This document shows positions 41,648 to 49,518 of a stretch of 64,000 nucleotides of DNA, one piece after another. The position numbers and the translations under genes are program-made. The first letter of the stretch is position 1. Every line of letters starts with the position of its first letter. Location of the stretch: the NCBI RefSeq assembly GCF_040151475.1, contig NZ_JBDKWG010000132.1, positions 117,982 through 181,981 of the forward strand, read 5' to 3'. This stretch comes from CAXBNB01 sp040151475. GTDB lineage: Bacteria; Bacteroidota; Bacteroidia; Cytophagales; Cyclobacteriaceae. The notes below the pieces were generated by a model. It was not told where the DNA came from. It worked only from the letters and a program-made list of their open reading frames with translations, and ran no database searches.

Positions 41648-43674
41648 TTCGGATCATTGCCTTATTCTTGTTTTTGATATTTTCCGGCTTCACGTTGGTA
41701 GAAGAGGATGCTAAAATCCCAAAAGTACCTTCCGACATGGAGTTTGCTGGAATGAAACTCAAGATCACAGAAGCAGCTAAAAAAGATATTCAAAAAGATG
41801 TGGATATGCTTCGAAAGAGTCCGAAGTATTTCAATATCAAGTTAGACAGAGTCAAACTGTATTTCCCTATTATAGAAGCGGTATTAAAAGAAGAAGGGGT
41901 ACCTGAAGACTTTAAGTATTTATCCGTGCAGGAAAGTGCCTTGATTTCTGATGCCGTATCTACTTCCGACGCAGTGGGCTTTTGGCAGTTCAAAGATTTT
42001 ACCGGTAGGGAGGTAGGTCTTAGAATCGATCGCAATATCGATGAAAGGATGAATGTGGTGGCTTCCACTCATGGTGCTGCCAAGTATTTCAAACGGCACA
42101 ATTTCTTTTTCAAAAACTGGGTATATACTGTGCTTGCCCACATGACTGGTCAGGGAGGAGCAAAGAAGTATGTTGATCCAAAGAAATTCGGAGATGATAA
42201 AATGACTATTGATGCCAATACCCACTGGTATGTCAAAAGATTTCTGGCTCATAAAATAGCCTTTGAGAAAGAGTTGAAAGGTAGTCATTCTGAAGGCTTG
42301 AAACTGGTGGAGTATAAAAAAGGACAGGGTAAAACAATCTCTCAAATTGCTGATAATCTGGATGTGGATGAAGAAGAACTGACAAGGTATAATAAATGGC
42401 TAAAAAGGGGCAAAGTACCGGAAGAGAAGGAGTACTCAGTGATTGTACCCATAAAGGATAAAATGCCTAAAGTGTTGGCTACATCCAATAAGCACCACAC
42501 GATTCAATCACCCAAATCCACTACTGAGATTCAGCTCGGAAAAGACCTCAACAGAAACAAAACAATTTTTATAAAAATAAATGGCATACCAAGTATTTTG
42601 GCTAAGAACAATGAAACAGTAGAATCTCTGTCTGCTGAAGGCAGTGTAAGTGTAAGTAAATTCTTAAAGTACAATGATATCAAACAAACCGATGCTATTG
42701 TCGAGGGGGAGATTTATTACCTGAAGTCAAAGAAAAATAAGGCAAAGGTTTATTACCATACTACAGAGCCGGGTGAGACTTTGTGGGATATTTCTCAGAA
42801 ATTTGGTATCAAACTAAAGAGACTGGCAAAAATGAATCGTATGTCCATTATTGACAATCCCGAAACGGGAAGGTTGATGTGGCTTATGAAAACCAGGCCA
42901 AAAGATGTACCTGTCGAAATCAAAGAATTGCCTACCACGGAGCAAGTAAAAGAAGTATTAGGTGAGTCTTTGAATGAAGCCAAGAGTACTAAAAAAGTAG
43001 TTTTACCCAAAAAGGAAATTTCCAAAGTGTCTGAAGTTGTTGATGATAGTCAGGAAAATAAGGAAGAACATATAGATGAAGAACTTAAAGAAGAAATACC
43101 AAAATCATCCAGAAAACATGTGGTAGTAAAAGGGGAGACACTCTACAGCATATCTAAGTTATACAATGTAGGCGTAACTGTTTTGATGGATATGAACAAC
43201 ACGAATGGTGCGATCAGCATGGGGCAGGAATTGCTGATACCTGAAGATGCACAAGAAGTGCCAAAGGAAACTGACAGTGCTCAGAAAAACCAGGAAGAAA
43301 AATCAGATGAAACTAAATCAGAACCTGAGAAATCACCAAGAAAACATATAGTGGCAAAAGGGGAGACGCTCTATAGCATATCCAGATTGTACAATGTAGA
43401 ACTGTCTGGTTTGATGGATGTGAATGGTGTCAATGGTGCGATAAGTATTGGTCAGGAATTGTTGATTCCAGAAGGCGGGGAACAGAAGAAATTAGTAATG
43501 GAAGAAACACCAACAGAGACTGAATCCGAAATCACCCTACATGTAGTGGAGCCGGGTGATACCATGTATAAAGTCGCAAAAAAATATAAAATATCTGTTG
43601 ACAAATTGCTTGAATTAAATCAAAAGGATAATTTTGATTTATCTGTAGGCGAAAAGCTTATAATCAAAGAATAA
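41644..43674 (+). CDS. MltD-like lytic transglycosylase with four LysM repeats
   Basis: 676 residues with a signal peptide (1-20). The GH23 lysozyme-like domain (about 60-190) has the catalytic Glu in LSVQESALISDAVSTSDAVG, then FWQFKDFTGREVGLRID. LysM modules follow: one at about 370-410 (TEPGETLWDISQKFGIKLKR), two closely similar ones near 497 and 568 (VKGETLYSISKLYNVGV and AKGETLYSISRLYNVEL) and one at the C-terminus (VEPGDTMYKVAKKYKISV). It cleaves peptidoglycan with a 1,6-anhydro product. The Lys/Glu-rich linkers are low complexity. The start overlaps the methyltransferase stop. Confidence 0.92.
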   Translation: MIRIIALFLFLIFSGFTLVEEDAKIPKVPSDMEFAGMKLKITEAAKKDIQKDVDMLRKSPKYFNIKLDRVKLYFPIIEAVLKEEGVPEDFKYLSVQESALISDAVSTSDAVGFWQFKDFTGREVGLRIDRNIDERMNVVASTHGAAKYFKRHNFFFKNWVYTVLAHMTGQGGAKKYVDPKKFGDDKMTIDANTHWYVKRFLAHKIAFEKELKGSHSEGLKLVEYKKGQGKTISQIADNLDVDEEELTRYNKWLKRGKVPEEKEYSVIVPIKDKMPKVLATSNKHHTIQSPKSTTEIQLGKDLNRNKTIFIKINGIPSILAKNNETVESLSAEGSVSVSKFLKYNDIKQTDAIVEGEIYYLKSKKNKAKVYYHTTEPGETLWDISQKFGIKLKRLAKMNRMSIIDNPETGRLMWLMKTRPKDVPVEIKELPTTEQVKEVLGESLNEAKSTKKVVLPKKEISKVSEVVDDSQENKEEHIDEELKEEIPKSSRKHVVVKGETLYSISKLYNVGVTVLMDMNNTNGAISMGQELLIPEDAQEVPKETDSAQKNQEEKSDETKSEPEKSPRKHIVAKGETLYSISRLYNVELSGLMDVNGVNGAISIGQELLIPEGGEQKKLVMEETPTETESEITLHVVEPGDTMYKVAKKYKISVDKLLELNQKDNFDLSVGEKLIIKE

Positions 43675-43689
43675 AACCAGCTAAACCTT

Positions 43690-44064
43690 ATGTTCAATCT
43701 GGCACTGCTAATTGACAATCATGATGAAGACAATGGCCTCAATAAGAAGGTAATTCTTGATTCTAAGCTGGCCAAAAAGGTGATTGTCAGGAACAACGGA
43801 AAAGATGCCATCAACTACCTCACTACCAATCCTGATATTCCGGATATTATATTTCTGGATATCAACATGCCAATAGTTGACGGATGTGTGTTTATTCATG
43901 AATTTGAAAGCCTTCCCGAAATCATTAAAGATTTGTCCAGAATTTATATTTTATCAGGTGCTCAAAATGATATGCACTTACAGAACCTGGTAGAGGGCAA
44001 TGAGATTGAAGGTGTAGTGTCCAAGCCACTGACATCAGAAGTCTGTGAGAAAATAAAGCAATAA
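43690..44064 (+). CDS. Single-domain response regulator
   Basis: 124 residues, one CheY-like receiver domain. The phosphoacceptor is Asp57 (DIIFLDINMPIVDG); the acidic pair lies near residues 12-14, and the conserved Lys is in VVSKPLTSE. The N-terminal strand FNLALLIDNHDEDN is of the Bacteroidota type that lacks an output domain. No kinase is adjacent. It converges with dnaX across a family 2 repeat. Confidence 0.9.
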   Translation: MFNLALLIDNHDEDNGLNKKVILDSKLAKKVIVRNNGKDAINYLTTNPDIPDIIFLDINMPIVDGCVFIHEFESLPEIIKDLSRIYILSGAQNDMHLQNLVEGNEIEGVVSKPLTSEVCEKIKQ

Positions 44065-44069
44065 AGGGT

Positions 44070-44218
44070 CAGGGTAAAGCATTTAAAAACGAAACCACCT
44101 TACCGCACTCGTTGCGGTATCTTTTAGAGTCACAGCTAACCCTGGCAGACCCCAGAACAACTTGCCTGACGGCAGTCAGGAGTCTGGGGACAGTAGAGTT
44201 TTTAAATTCGTTTGTCTT
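44070..44218 (-). repeat. Interspersed palindromic repeat, family 2 copy B
   Basis: 149 bp with inverted ends (CAGGGTAAAGCATTTAAAAAC at the left; GTTTTTAAATTCGTTTGTCTT-type at the right) and inner hairpins (CCGCACTCGTTGCGG; CCCCAGA, then CCTGACGGCAGTCAGG, then TCTGGGG). On the minus strand it matches copy A at 3618. It fills the gap between the convergent response-regulator and dnaX genes, 6 bp and 11 bp from their stops, and may double as a bidirectional terminator. Confidence 0.75.
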
Positions 44219-44228
44219 GAATAAAGGA

Positions 44229-45889
44229 TTAGAAATCAGCATCCAGCCCCAGTTCATTCTTCAATCTTAATAATTCCGGATTTTTCTCCACCATTTCATC
44301 AAAAATTTCAGCATTGGTGTAGGCAGTTCTTGCAGCTATTTCCTTATTGAAAGCAGAAGAAATCATAATGAAGTCATTTTTTAAATTGTTCCTTAAAAAG
44401 TGAACCAGTTCCACTTCTATTTCTCCAAGAAACTTCTTTTCAACAGAATTCTTAAGTTGGAGTTCCACGGTAGTTTCTGAAACCAACTTCACTTCATTTT
44501 TTAGCAATGAAAGATAGGTATTGGATAAGTTTTTCTCAGAAATATATTTCTTCAATGCATCCTGAACTTTCTCCAGAGTAACGGGTTCATTTCTCTTTTC
44601 AACTTCTTCTACCTGAGCAGTCTGTTTTTCTGTTTTTTCTTCTGTTTTATGAATATCAGTAAGTCTGGGCGTTTCTTTTTTGATATTCCCGACGGATAAT
44701 GGCTTTTTGACAACAGCAGGAGCAATGGTTTTTGTTTCTACTGCTGGTTTTTCTACAGGTTTAGGTGCTGTTTCTAATTCAGAACTTTTTTTTTTAACTC
44801 TGTCGGTGCGATCTGATTCAGATTGAAAGCCTGATTGAGGTACGACATCTTCATCAAAGCCAACTCTACATGCAGACGTTGATTTTTGCTGGACTTGTAG
44901 TTGAGGTCGCAGATGTTCAATATGTTCAGTGACGAAAGTATGAATGACATAGACACGGCACTGGCTTGCTCCAGGTATTTTTTTTGTACGTTTTCCGAAA
45001 CTTCCAGCAGTTTTACAGTCTGGGGATCTTTGCACACCATCACGTTTCTCAGGTGTTCGGCAAGTCCCACAATAAAATTGTGGCCGTCAAATCCTTCTTT
45101 TAGAATCTCATTGAAAACCAGCAGGGTTTCGGGTAGCTTTTCAGCGTATAATAGATCTGTAATCTGAAAAAAGTAGTCGTAATCAAGGATGTGAAGATTT
45201 TTTATAGCATCCTGATATGTGATTTTATTGCCGGACGAAAAGGTAACGATAAGATCAAAAATCGAAAGGGCATCTCTCAGAGCACCATCTGCTTTCTGTG
45301 AAATCAGGTGCAACGCTTCTTCTTCGGCTTCTATTTTTTCACTCTCTGCTATCTTTTTTAGCTGCCAGGTGATGTCTGATATTTCTATTCTGTTGAAATC
45401 AAAAATCTGACACCTGGAAAGTATCGTAGGGATCACTTTGTGCTTCTCTGTGGTAGCCAAAATGAAAATGGCATAAGATGGCGGTTCTTCCAAAGTCTTC
45501 AAAAAGGCATTAAAGGCCTGATTGGAAAGCATGTGAACCTCATCTATGATATATACTTTGAATTTTCCCTGCTGAGGAGGATATCTTACCTGATCTATCA
45601 GGTTTCTGATGTCATCCACCGAGTTGTTGGATGCAGCATCCAGTTCGTAGATGTTCAGGTTGTTGGAAGAATCTCCATTTTTGGTTTCCTCAAATCCATT
45701 GACCATGCGTGCCAATATCCTGGCACAGGTGGTTTTTCCTACTCCTCTGGGACCACAAAACAGCAGTGCTTGCGCCATGTGGTTGTTGTCAATCGCATTT
45801 TTGAGGGTAGTAGTAATGTGGCTTTGTCCAACTACCTCATCAAAGCCCATTGGCCTGTATTTCCTCGCCGATACCACAAAATTTTCCAT
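44229..45889 (-). CDS. dnaX: DNA polymerase III tau subunit, made by -1 frameshift or slippage at A10
   Basis: The -1 frame is open across the A10 run (minus strand, 44795-44786) and runs to 44229 without a stop. It encodes about 185 further residues: a Pro/Lys/Glu-rich linker (SSELETAPKPVEKPAVETKT) and a folded C-terminal domain (LEKVQDALKKYISEKNLSNT, then FLRNNLKNDFIMISSAFNKE and ELLRLKNELGLDADF) typical of Bacteroidota tau ends. Joining the frames gives about 553 residues, a normal DnaX length. Either the cell makes tau by programmed frameshifting or transcript slippage, or the A10 is one base off in the assembly. Confidence 0.75.
44774..45889 (-). CDS. dnaX: DNA polymerase III gamma subunit (zero-frame product of dnaX)
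   Basis: 371 residues in the zero frame: clamp-loader AAA+ ATPase with Walker A GPRGVGKTTCA (46-56), Walker B IIDEVHML, sensor text LATTEKHKVIPTILSRCQ, and domain III helices ending NQIAPTELKKKVLN. It opens and loads the beta clamp. The zinc-binding Cys module normally found between Walker A and ELDAASNN is missing: residues 61-80 read RMVNGFEETKNGDSSNNLNI. The frame closes soon after an A10 run, so translation without slippage gives only a gamma-like protein. The tau-specific part continues in the -1 frame. Confidence 0.93.
   Translation of the reverse strand: MENFVVSARKYRPMGFDEVVGQSHITTTLKNAIDNNHMAQALLFCGPRGVGKTTCARILARMVNGFEETKNGDSSNNLNIYELDAASNNSVDDIRNLIDQVRYPPQQGKFKVYIIDEVHMLSNQAFNAFLKTLEEPPSYAIFILATTEKHKVIPTILSRCQIFDFNRIEISDITWQLKKIAESEKIEAEEEALHLISQKADGALRDALSIFDLIVTFSSGNKITYQDAIKNLHILDYDYFFQITDLLYAEKLPETLLVFNEILKEGFDGHNFIVGLAEHLRNVMVCKDPQTVKLLEVSENVQKKYLEQASAVSMSFILSSLNILNICDLNYKSSKNQRLHVELALMKMSYLNQAFNLNQIAPTELKKKVLN
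44786..44795 (-). other. A10 slippery run in dnaX
   Basis: On the minus strand the sequence is GAGTT, ten A, GTTCT. Zero frame: GAG TTA AAA AAA AAA GTT CTG AAT TAG. Minus-one frame after the run: AGT TCT GAA TTA GAA. Similar A-runs drive ribosomal frameshifting in E. coli dnaX and transcript slippage in Thermus dnaX, but there the zero frame makes tau. Confidence 0.8.
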
Positions 45890-45996
45890 GTGTGCAAGTT
45901 AAATATCAATGGACAATTATCAACAAACATTTTAGAAATTATCGAAGAACAATTGTTGGTTATGGTTCAAATGTGCCTTAATGGATCGATCCCTCT

Positions 45997-46071
45997 GTTA
46001 CCTCGACGTAGGAGAGGTCTTCCCTGCTAATTGCGAATTTGAAGCGAGATTCCTCCTCCGTCGGAATGACA
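45997..46071. repeat. Interspersed palindromic repeat, family 3 copy d
   Basis: GTTACCTCGACGTAGGAGAG at the left and GATTCCTCCTCCGTCGGAATGACA at the right pair over most of their length. The left arm equals copy b (CCTCGACGTAGGAGAGGTCTTCC). It lies upstream of ssrA. Confidence 0.85.
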
Positions 46072-46107
46072 AGGGTATATTATGATTGATTCTATTATAG
46101 GATTTTG

Positions 46108-46175
46108 GCTATCGACCGTTGACTGTTGACCATTGACTTTTTACTTTCTACTCTGTACTCTCTACTTTGTACTTT
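46108..46175. repeat. Family 4 repeat copy d plus TACTNTN tract
   Basis: GCTATCGACCGTTGACTGTTGACCATTGAC is followed by short steps of the type TTACTTTCTACTCTGTACTC and TCTACTTTGTACTT. The first part is the GTCAATAGTC family also seen around 24382, 25101 and 26971. Confidence 0.55.
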
Positions 46176-46200
46176 AAAAAAAAAATTAAACCTCCAATAT

Positions 46201-46232
46201 TTGATCTACGTTGGTATAATCTGATAACTTTG
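46201..46232 (+). promoter_or_regulatory. Bacteroidota-type promoter of ssrA
   Basis: TAACTTTG at 46225-46232 fits the TAnnTTTG -7 box of Bacteroidota, and TTG at 46201-46203 lies at the expected -33 distance. The mature tmRNA starts 14 bp after the box, leaving a short leader for RNase P removal. A TATAAT word at 46215-46220 is also present. Confidence 0.6.
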
Positions 46233-46245
46233 CCACCTGATATAT

Positions 46246-46607
46246 GGGGCCGACTGGACTTGACAGTAAGTGCGATCGTATGTAAGCATGTCGGGAGTTG
46301 TGGGTATTTCCCGTTGACAAACCTTCACACTTTTTAAATGGCGAAAATAACTACGCCCTTGCTGCTTAATCGATAGATTAACGGTAATGTGTCTCGCTGA
46401 CCCTTCGTTCTGCCGGGTTGGCATCAGAGGCATCACACGCAGAACTAGCGACTACAGGTACGTGATGTATAGCGAAACTAATTGCGTATAAGGTTGCTTT
46501 CAGGCTTGTTGCTGGCCTTGAGCTTCCCGACAATCAATAGCAAATAAACATGTAGAAAGCCTATTGGTTTCCTTAGCTGGACCAGGGTTCGACTCCCTGC
46601 GGCTCCA
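46246..46607 (+). ncRNA. ssrA: Transfer-messenger RNA (tmRNA)
   Basis: The 5' end GGGGCCGACTGGACTTGACAG and 3' end GGTTCGACTCCCTGCGGCTCCA form the tRNA-like half: GGGGCCG pairs with CGGCTCC (one G-U), and the T-loop GGTTCGA is intact. The reading frame for the degradation tag is at 46340-46369 and encodes GENNYALAA followed by TAA, the Bacteroidota type of tag ending in ALAA for ClpXP. The length of about 362 nt is normal. CCA is not fully encoded (CAT follows the discriminator A). It rescues stalled ribosomes with SmpB. Its 3' end is a classic integration site, and an accessory island adjoins it. Confidence 0.96.
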
Positions 46608-46614
46608 CATCACT

Positions 46615-46650
46615 GCCCGCTGTTCTTCGATAGGATAGCGGGCTTTTTTT
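46615..46650 (+). terminator. Rho-independent terminator of ssrA
   Basis: GCCCGCT (46615-46621) pairs with AGCGGGC (46637-46643), followed by seven T. Confidence 0.9.
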
Positions 46651-46705
46651 GTTGAGAGGAATGCATAATTGCTGTTTTTAGAACAAAGTTATATGGTATA
46701 ATTTT

Positions 46706-46990
46706 TTAGTTCAACAGCTTTGAGCCATGAACTATGCGAAGAATTACGATTTTGGTAGGTTGAAAAATTCTATAAACGATTCTATAGTTGCCAAGGATTA
46801 GTTCTCTGAGTAATTCATTGTTGAACTCAGGAACCTTTCTCCCGGAATTTGGAAAACCTTTTAACTGTTCTATTTTTGACAAAATACGATTCGATAATTC
46901 TTTAGCATATCTGGGGGAATCTTGAGCTATATAATCAGTGATGGAATCCAAGTCATTCCATGCTGATTCAGCAAGAATTATTTCGACCAT
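46706..46990 (-). CDS. ParE/RelE-family toxin
   Basis: 94 residues: VEIILAESAWNDLDSITDYI, SNRILSKIEQLKGFPNSGRK, VPEFNNELLRELILGNYRIV and a final ILRIVHGSKLL strand, the complete ParE fold. ParE toxins usually poison DNA gyrase, RelE toxins cleave mRNA; the N-terminal helix pattern and R-E-L segment favour ParE. It overlaps the antitoxin gene by 13 bp. It is the gene of the island nearest the tmRNA 3' end. Confidence 0.92.
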   Translation of the reverse strand: MVEIILAESAWNDLDSITDYIAQDSPRYAKELSNRILSKIEQLKGFPNSGRKVPEFNNELLRELILGNYRIVYRIFQPTKIVILRIVHGSKLLN

Positions 46991-47160
46991 TTATTGTCTA
47001 TGCGTGACTTGGCTTCTTCGAGTGTAATTATTCTTCCTTCTTCTACATCTTTTTGACCTTGTTCTACTTTATCGATGAATAAGAGTCGGTCAATAAGTTC
47101 TTCAGTTGTGAATTCACTAGGGAGAAAATCCAATGTTTCTATAACTTTTGCTTTGTTCAT
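46978..47160 (-). CDS. Antitoxin of ParE-type pair
   Basis: 60 residues: FLPSEFTTEELIDRLLFIDK and VEEGRIITLEEAKSRIDNKW. This short helical type, with a C-terminal toxin-binding helix containing E-G-x-I-x-x-x-E-A, is commonly found just upstream of ParE/RelE toxins in Bacteroidota. It is the upstream member and overlaps the toxin start. Confidence 0.85.
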   Translation of the reverse strand: MNKAKVIETLDFLPSEFTTEELIDRLLFIDKVEQGQKDVEEGRIITLEEAKSRIDNKWSK

Positions 47161-47191
47161 GGTATCAAATTTAATGATTATTGTTCATATT

Positions 47192-47683
47192 TTAGAGGAA
47201 TGAAGCTTTCAAATACTTTTCTACATCTCTTACTTGGTCTTCATTGAGTTGATTCATGATTTTATCACAAAGCTTTCTTTTAATGTCACCAATCCCAGAT
47301 AGGCTGTCATTTTTACGAATTTCAATGTACTTCATTAGATCGTTTCCTGCGAGGTTCTGAGCCATGAGTTCTGTGCTGTCTATCTTCAAATTTTCACTTT
47401 TCACTTTTAAAAGGGCTTTAGTGAGTGTAACAATATTTCCAGAGGCAAGGGAATGGGTTTCTAATTCTTCTAATGTGATATTGATTCCTGCTTTTTGGCA
47501 AGTAATCAGAGATAAGATAATGTCTTTTACGGGAGACTTTCTTATCCTCATAAAAACCAATTGCATGAGGTCAATCTGTACACCAGAGAATAGAGCAGTG
47601 ATCCATAGATTTAGTGGTACGAAATAGTTAAACATAAGAATGAGAACTAAGCCCAGTGCAAGAAAGAAAAATAGTTGTGTCAT
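47192..47683 (-). CDS. Truncated flotillin-like (FloA N-terminal) membrane protein
   Basis: 163 residues. An N-terminal membrane hairpin (about 3-35) is followed by PLNLWITALFSGVQIDLMQL, VFMRIRKSPVKDIILSLITC, QKAGINITLEELETHSLASG and LKIDSTELMAQNLAGNDLMK, which follow the order of the N-terminal third of FloA (normally about 330 residues). The rest of FloA is absent; instead there is a short unrelated helical tail (IRKNDSLSGIGDIKRKLCDK, then LNEDQVRDVEKYLKASFL). The chain ends in a natural stop with no FloA text behind it, so it looks like a stand-alone short form. It lies 80 bp downstream of the ATPase-nuclease gene on the same strand. Confidence 0.75.
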   Translation of the reverse strand: MTQLFFFLALGLVLILMFNYFVPLNLWITALFSGVQIDLMQLVFMRIRKSPVKDIILSLITCQKAGINITLEELETHSLASGNIVTLTKALLKVKSENLKIDSTELMAQNLAGNDLMKYIEIRKNDSLSGIGDIKRKLCDKIMNQLNEDQVRDVEKYLKASFL

Positions 47684-47763
47684 GTTTTATGAATTAAAGT
47701 TTATGATCTTGAGAGAGTTAAAGGGTAAGATTCCCTTTAACTACTCGAATAGGTGCTTTTTAC

Positions 47764-49518
47764 TCATGATTTCCCTAATTCACTTATCAGCCATTCAAGC
47801 TTTTGTCTTGCTACACTAATAATGTCAACATATGTTCTGTAGAGCACATCGCCTCTTTCGTTATGTGAGCTTATCACATCTTTAACTTTTCCACCAAGCA
47901 AAAGAATTTCAATTTTCTGATTATGAAAATAGGTGTTTAATTCATCGCGGTATTTCAAAGCTTGTGCCTCCGTGTCTCTGTTTAAAGTAAAACTTGGACG
48001 CTTAAATTCTATTAAGACAAGTGATCTGGTTATGTTTCGGCCAAATAATATATCAGGTCTGTCATCAGGACTGTCGCCTTTGTAAGTCTTGTTAATTATT
48101 TTTTCAATTGATGTTTTGAGACCTTGATCGGAGAATATGACCGAATAGTCATCACCCAACAGCCAAGTATTGTTCTCAAATGCTTTGTGGACGGTTGATT
48201 CTAATGTTTTGGGGTTATCTATTAGCAAGTTTAATTCATCTAGAAATCGTAATCTGTTAATTGCTTGACTAGAAATAATACTCATCTCCAGTAAGCCAAA
48301 CTCTGAGAGCGCACCAGCAAATAATTCAATGTCGCTATTTCTAGTTTCTTGGATGTTCTGAATTATATCCCAATAATGATCTTTCTCCATTGCGGATACC
48401 ATTACAGAAATTACTGTGTTAATCCTGTCTTCTGCTTCTCCATAGAACTTTTCAAGAGTTTTGTAAAGTGCCTTCTTCGCAAACGGTTGTTTGTACTCTG
48501 GAAGCTTTTCGAGCTCCTTGTTAATCTTACGCTGATAGCGTGCTCTTGCCATTTTCATGTCTGTTTTGAAAACTTCGTCAACAGATAATTTTAAATGGGA
48601 TGATGTCTTTTCACTTATGACTTCAAAGAGTTTACTATTCTCAACTATTGCGCCATGATCAGCAGTTGTATCTTCATCTAAATCATCACAAATGATTTCT
48701 CCATAGACACGATTTTGCAGTTTCTTTGGAATTATTTCATCGTCAGAAAGGAAGTTATGAGGGCGTCCAATTAACTTGTTTTTCACGCGTACTGATATAC
48801 CTGCTTGTTTAATTGGTTTTTCAGTTACGGTATATTGCAATGTTGCTTTCTTGCCATTTTGTAAAGTAATTTCTTCAGAATATGATTTACCCTGTAGATC
48901 TAAAACTCCTATATCTAAGCCATTAATTGTGATTGAAAAGTCTAATTCTCTACCGTAATCTCGCATTAAGATTTCTTTGAGTCGTTCAGGGTTTGGGTAG
49001 TTCAAATTTTGATTGAGACCAGAAAGTGTAATTACAGTTCCATGTTTGTTTTTGTCACAATCATTAACGGATATAGGTAAGGGTATTTTTTCTAAATCAT
49101 AATTGGCTTTTGCAAGATCATCCTTATTGATAACTACTGTCGTGGTTTTCCCTGATGCGGAAGTCGAGATCTTCATTTCAGAAGCTACCATTAGTCCAGC
49201 AAACTTACCTATCCCTTTTCGACCCTTAACTTTTCTTTTTTTAAGAATTGATTTATCCCCTTTTCTGGAAGTTCGGCTATTTGCGATGTTCAAGTACTCA
49301 GACCTTATTTCTACTTCTTTCATTCCTGCTCCATCATCTTCAATGATGATTTTGGGTTCAGGGTCAAGGTCATCAGGTAAAATAATAGTTACATTTTCTG
49401 AATCTGCATCATAAGAATTATCTATTAGTTCTTTAGTAGCTTCCTCAATTGATCGATACGTTTCACCAAGCAATTGAGCTAACTTGGGGTCTACTTTGAA
49501 ATGGGCGGTTTTGCTCAT
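47764..49518 (-). CDS. GHKL (MORC/MutL-like) ATPase fused to a PD-(D/E)xK nuclease domain, candidate defence protein
   Basis: 584 residues. Bergerat ATP-binding motifs: N-box EATKELIDNSYDADS (26-40, with E30, D33 and N34), DDGAGM (61-66) and GRKGIGKFAGL (99-109). A transducer-like region (about 200-330) and a helical middle follow. The C-terminus has a nuclease core: D489 (RPDILFG), E504-x-K506 (LIEFKRPSF), then a Q-A-x-x-Y helix (EAQALKYRDEL). GHKL ATPases with restriction-type nuclease domains were described by Iyer and co-workers as relatives of eukaryotic MORC within restriction-modification-like operons. It heads an island of mini-flotillin and toxin-antitoxin next to ssrA. Phage or plasmid defence is inferred. 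Confidence 0.88.
   Translation of the reverse strand: MSKTAHFKVDPKLAQLLGETYRSIEEATKELIDNSYDADSENVTIILPDDLDPEPKIIIEDDGAGMKEVEIRSEYLNIANSRTSRKGDKSILKKRKVKGRKGIGKFAGLMVASEMKISTSASGKTTTVVINKDDLAKANYDLEKIPLPISVNDCDKNKHGTVITLSGLNQNLNYPNPERLKEILMRDYGRELDFSITINGLDIGVLDLQGKSYSEEITLQNGKKATLQYTVTEKPIKQAGISVRVKNKLIGRPHNFLSDDEIIPKKLQNRVYGEIICDDLDEDTTADHGAIVENSKLFEVISEKTSSHLKLSVDEVFKTDMKMARARYQRKINKELEKLPEYKQPFAKKALYKTLEKFYGEAEDRINTVISVMVSAMEKDHYWDIIQNIQETRNSDIELFAGALSEFGLLEMSIISSQAINRLRFLDELNLLIDNPKTLESTVHKAFENNTWLLGDDYSVIFSDQGLKTSIEKIINKTYKGDSPDDRPDILFGRNITRSLVLIEFKRPSFTLNRDTEAQALKYRDELNTYFHNQKIEILLLGGKVKDVISSHNERGDVLYRTYVDIISVARQKLEWLISELGKS

Larger units (their letters stand above)
45890..46245. other. 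Intergenic region between dnaX and ssrA
   Basis: 356 bp. It holds a family 3 palindrome (45997-46071), a family 4 unit followed by low-complexity TACTCT/TACTTT steps (46108-46175), an A-run at 46176-46186 and the ssrA promoter. No gene was seen. Confidence 0.7.

Noticed and set aside
43110..43475. Duplicated DNA in the transglycosylase gene as a recent tandem repeat
   Set aside because: It is explained by two related LysM modules that have already diverged; ordinary domain duplication.
45440..46030. Plus-strand 196-codon ORF
   Set aside because: Antisense shadow of dnaX running into the family 3 repeat.
46206..46436. Minus-strand 76-codon ORF
   Set aside because: Antisense to the tmRNA gene.
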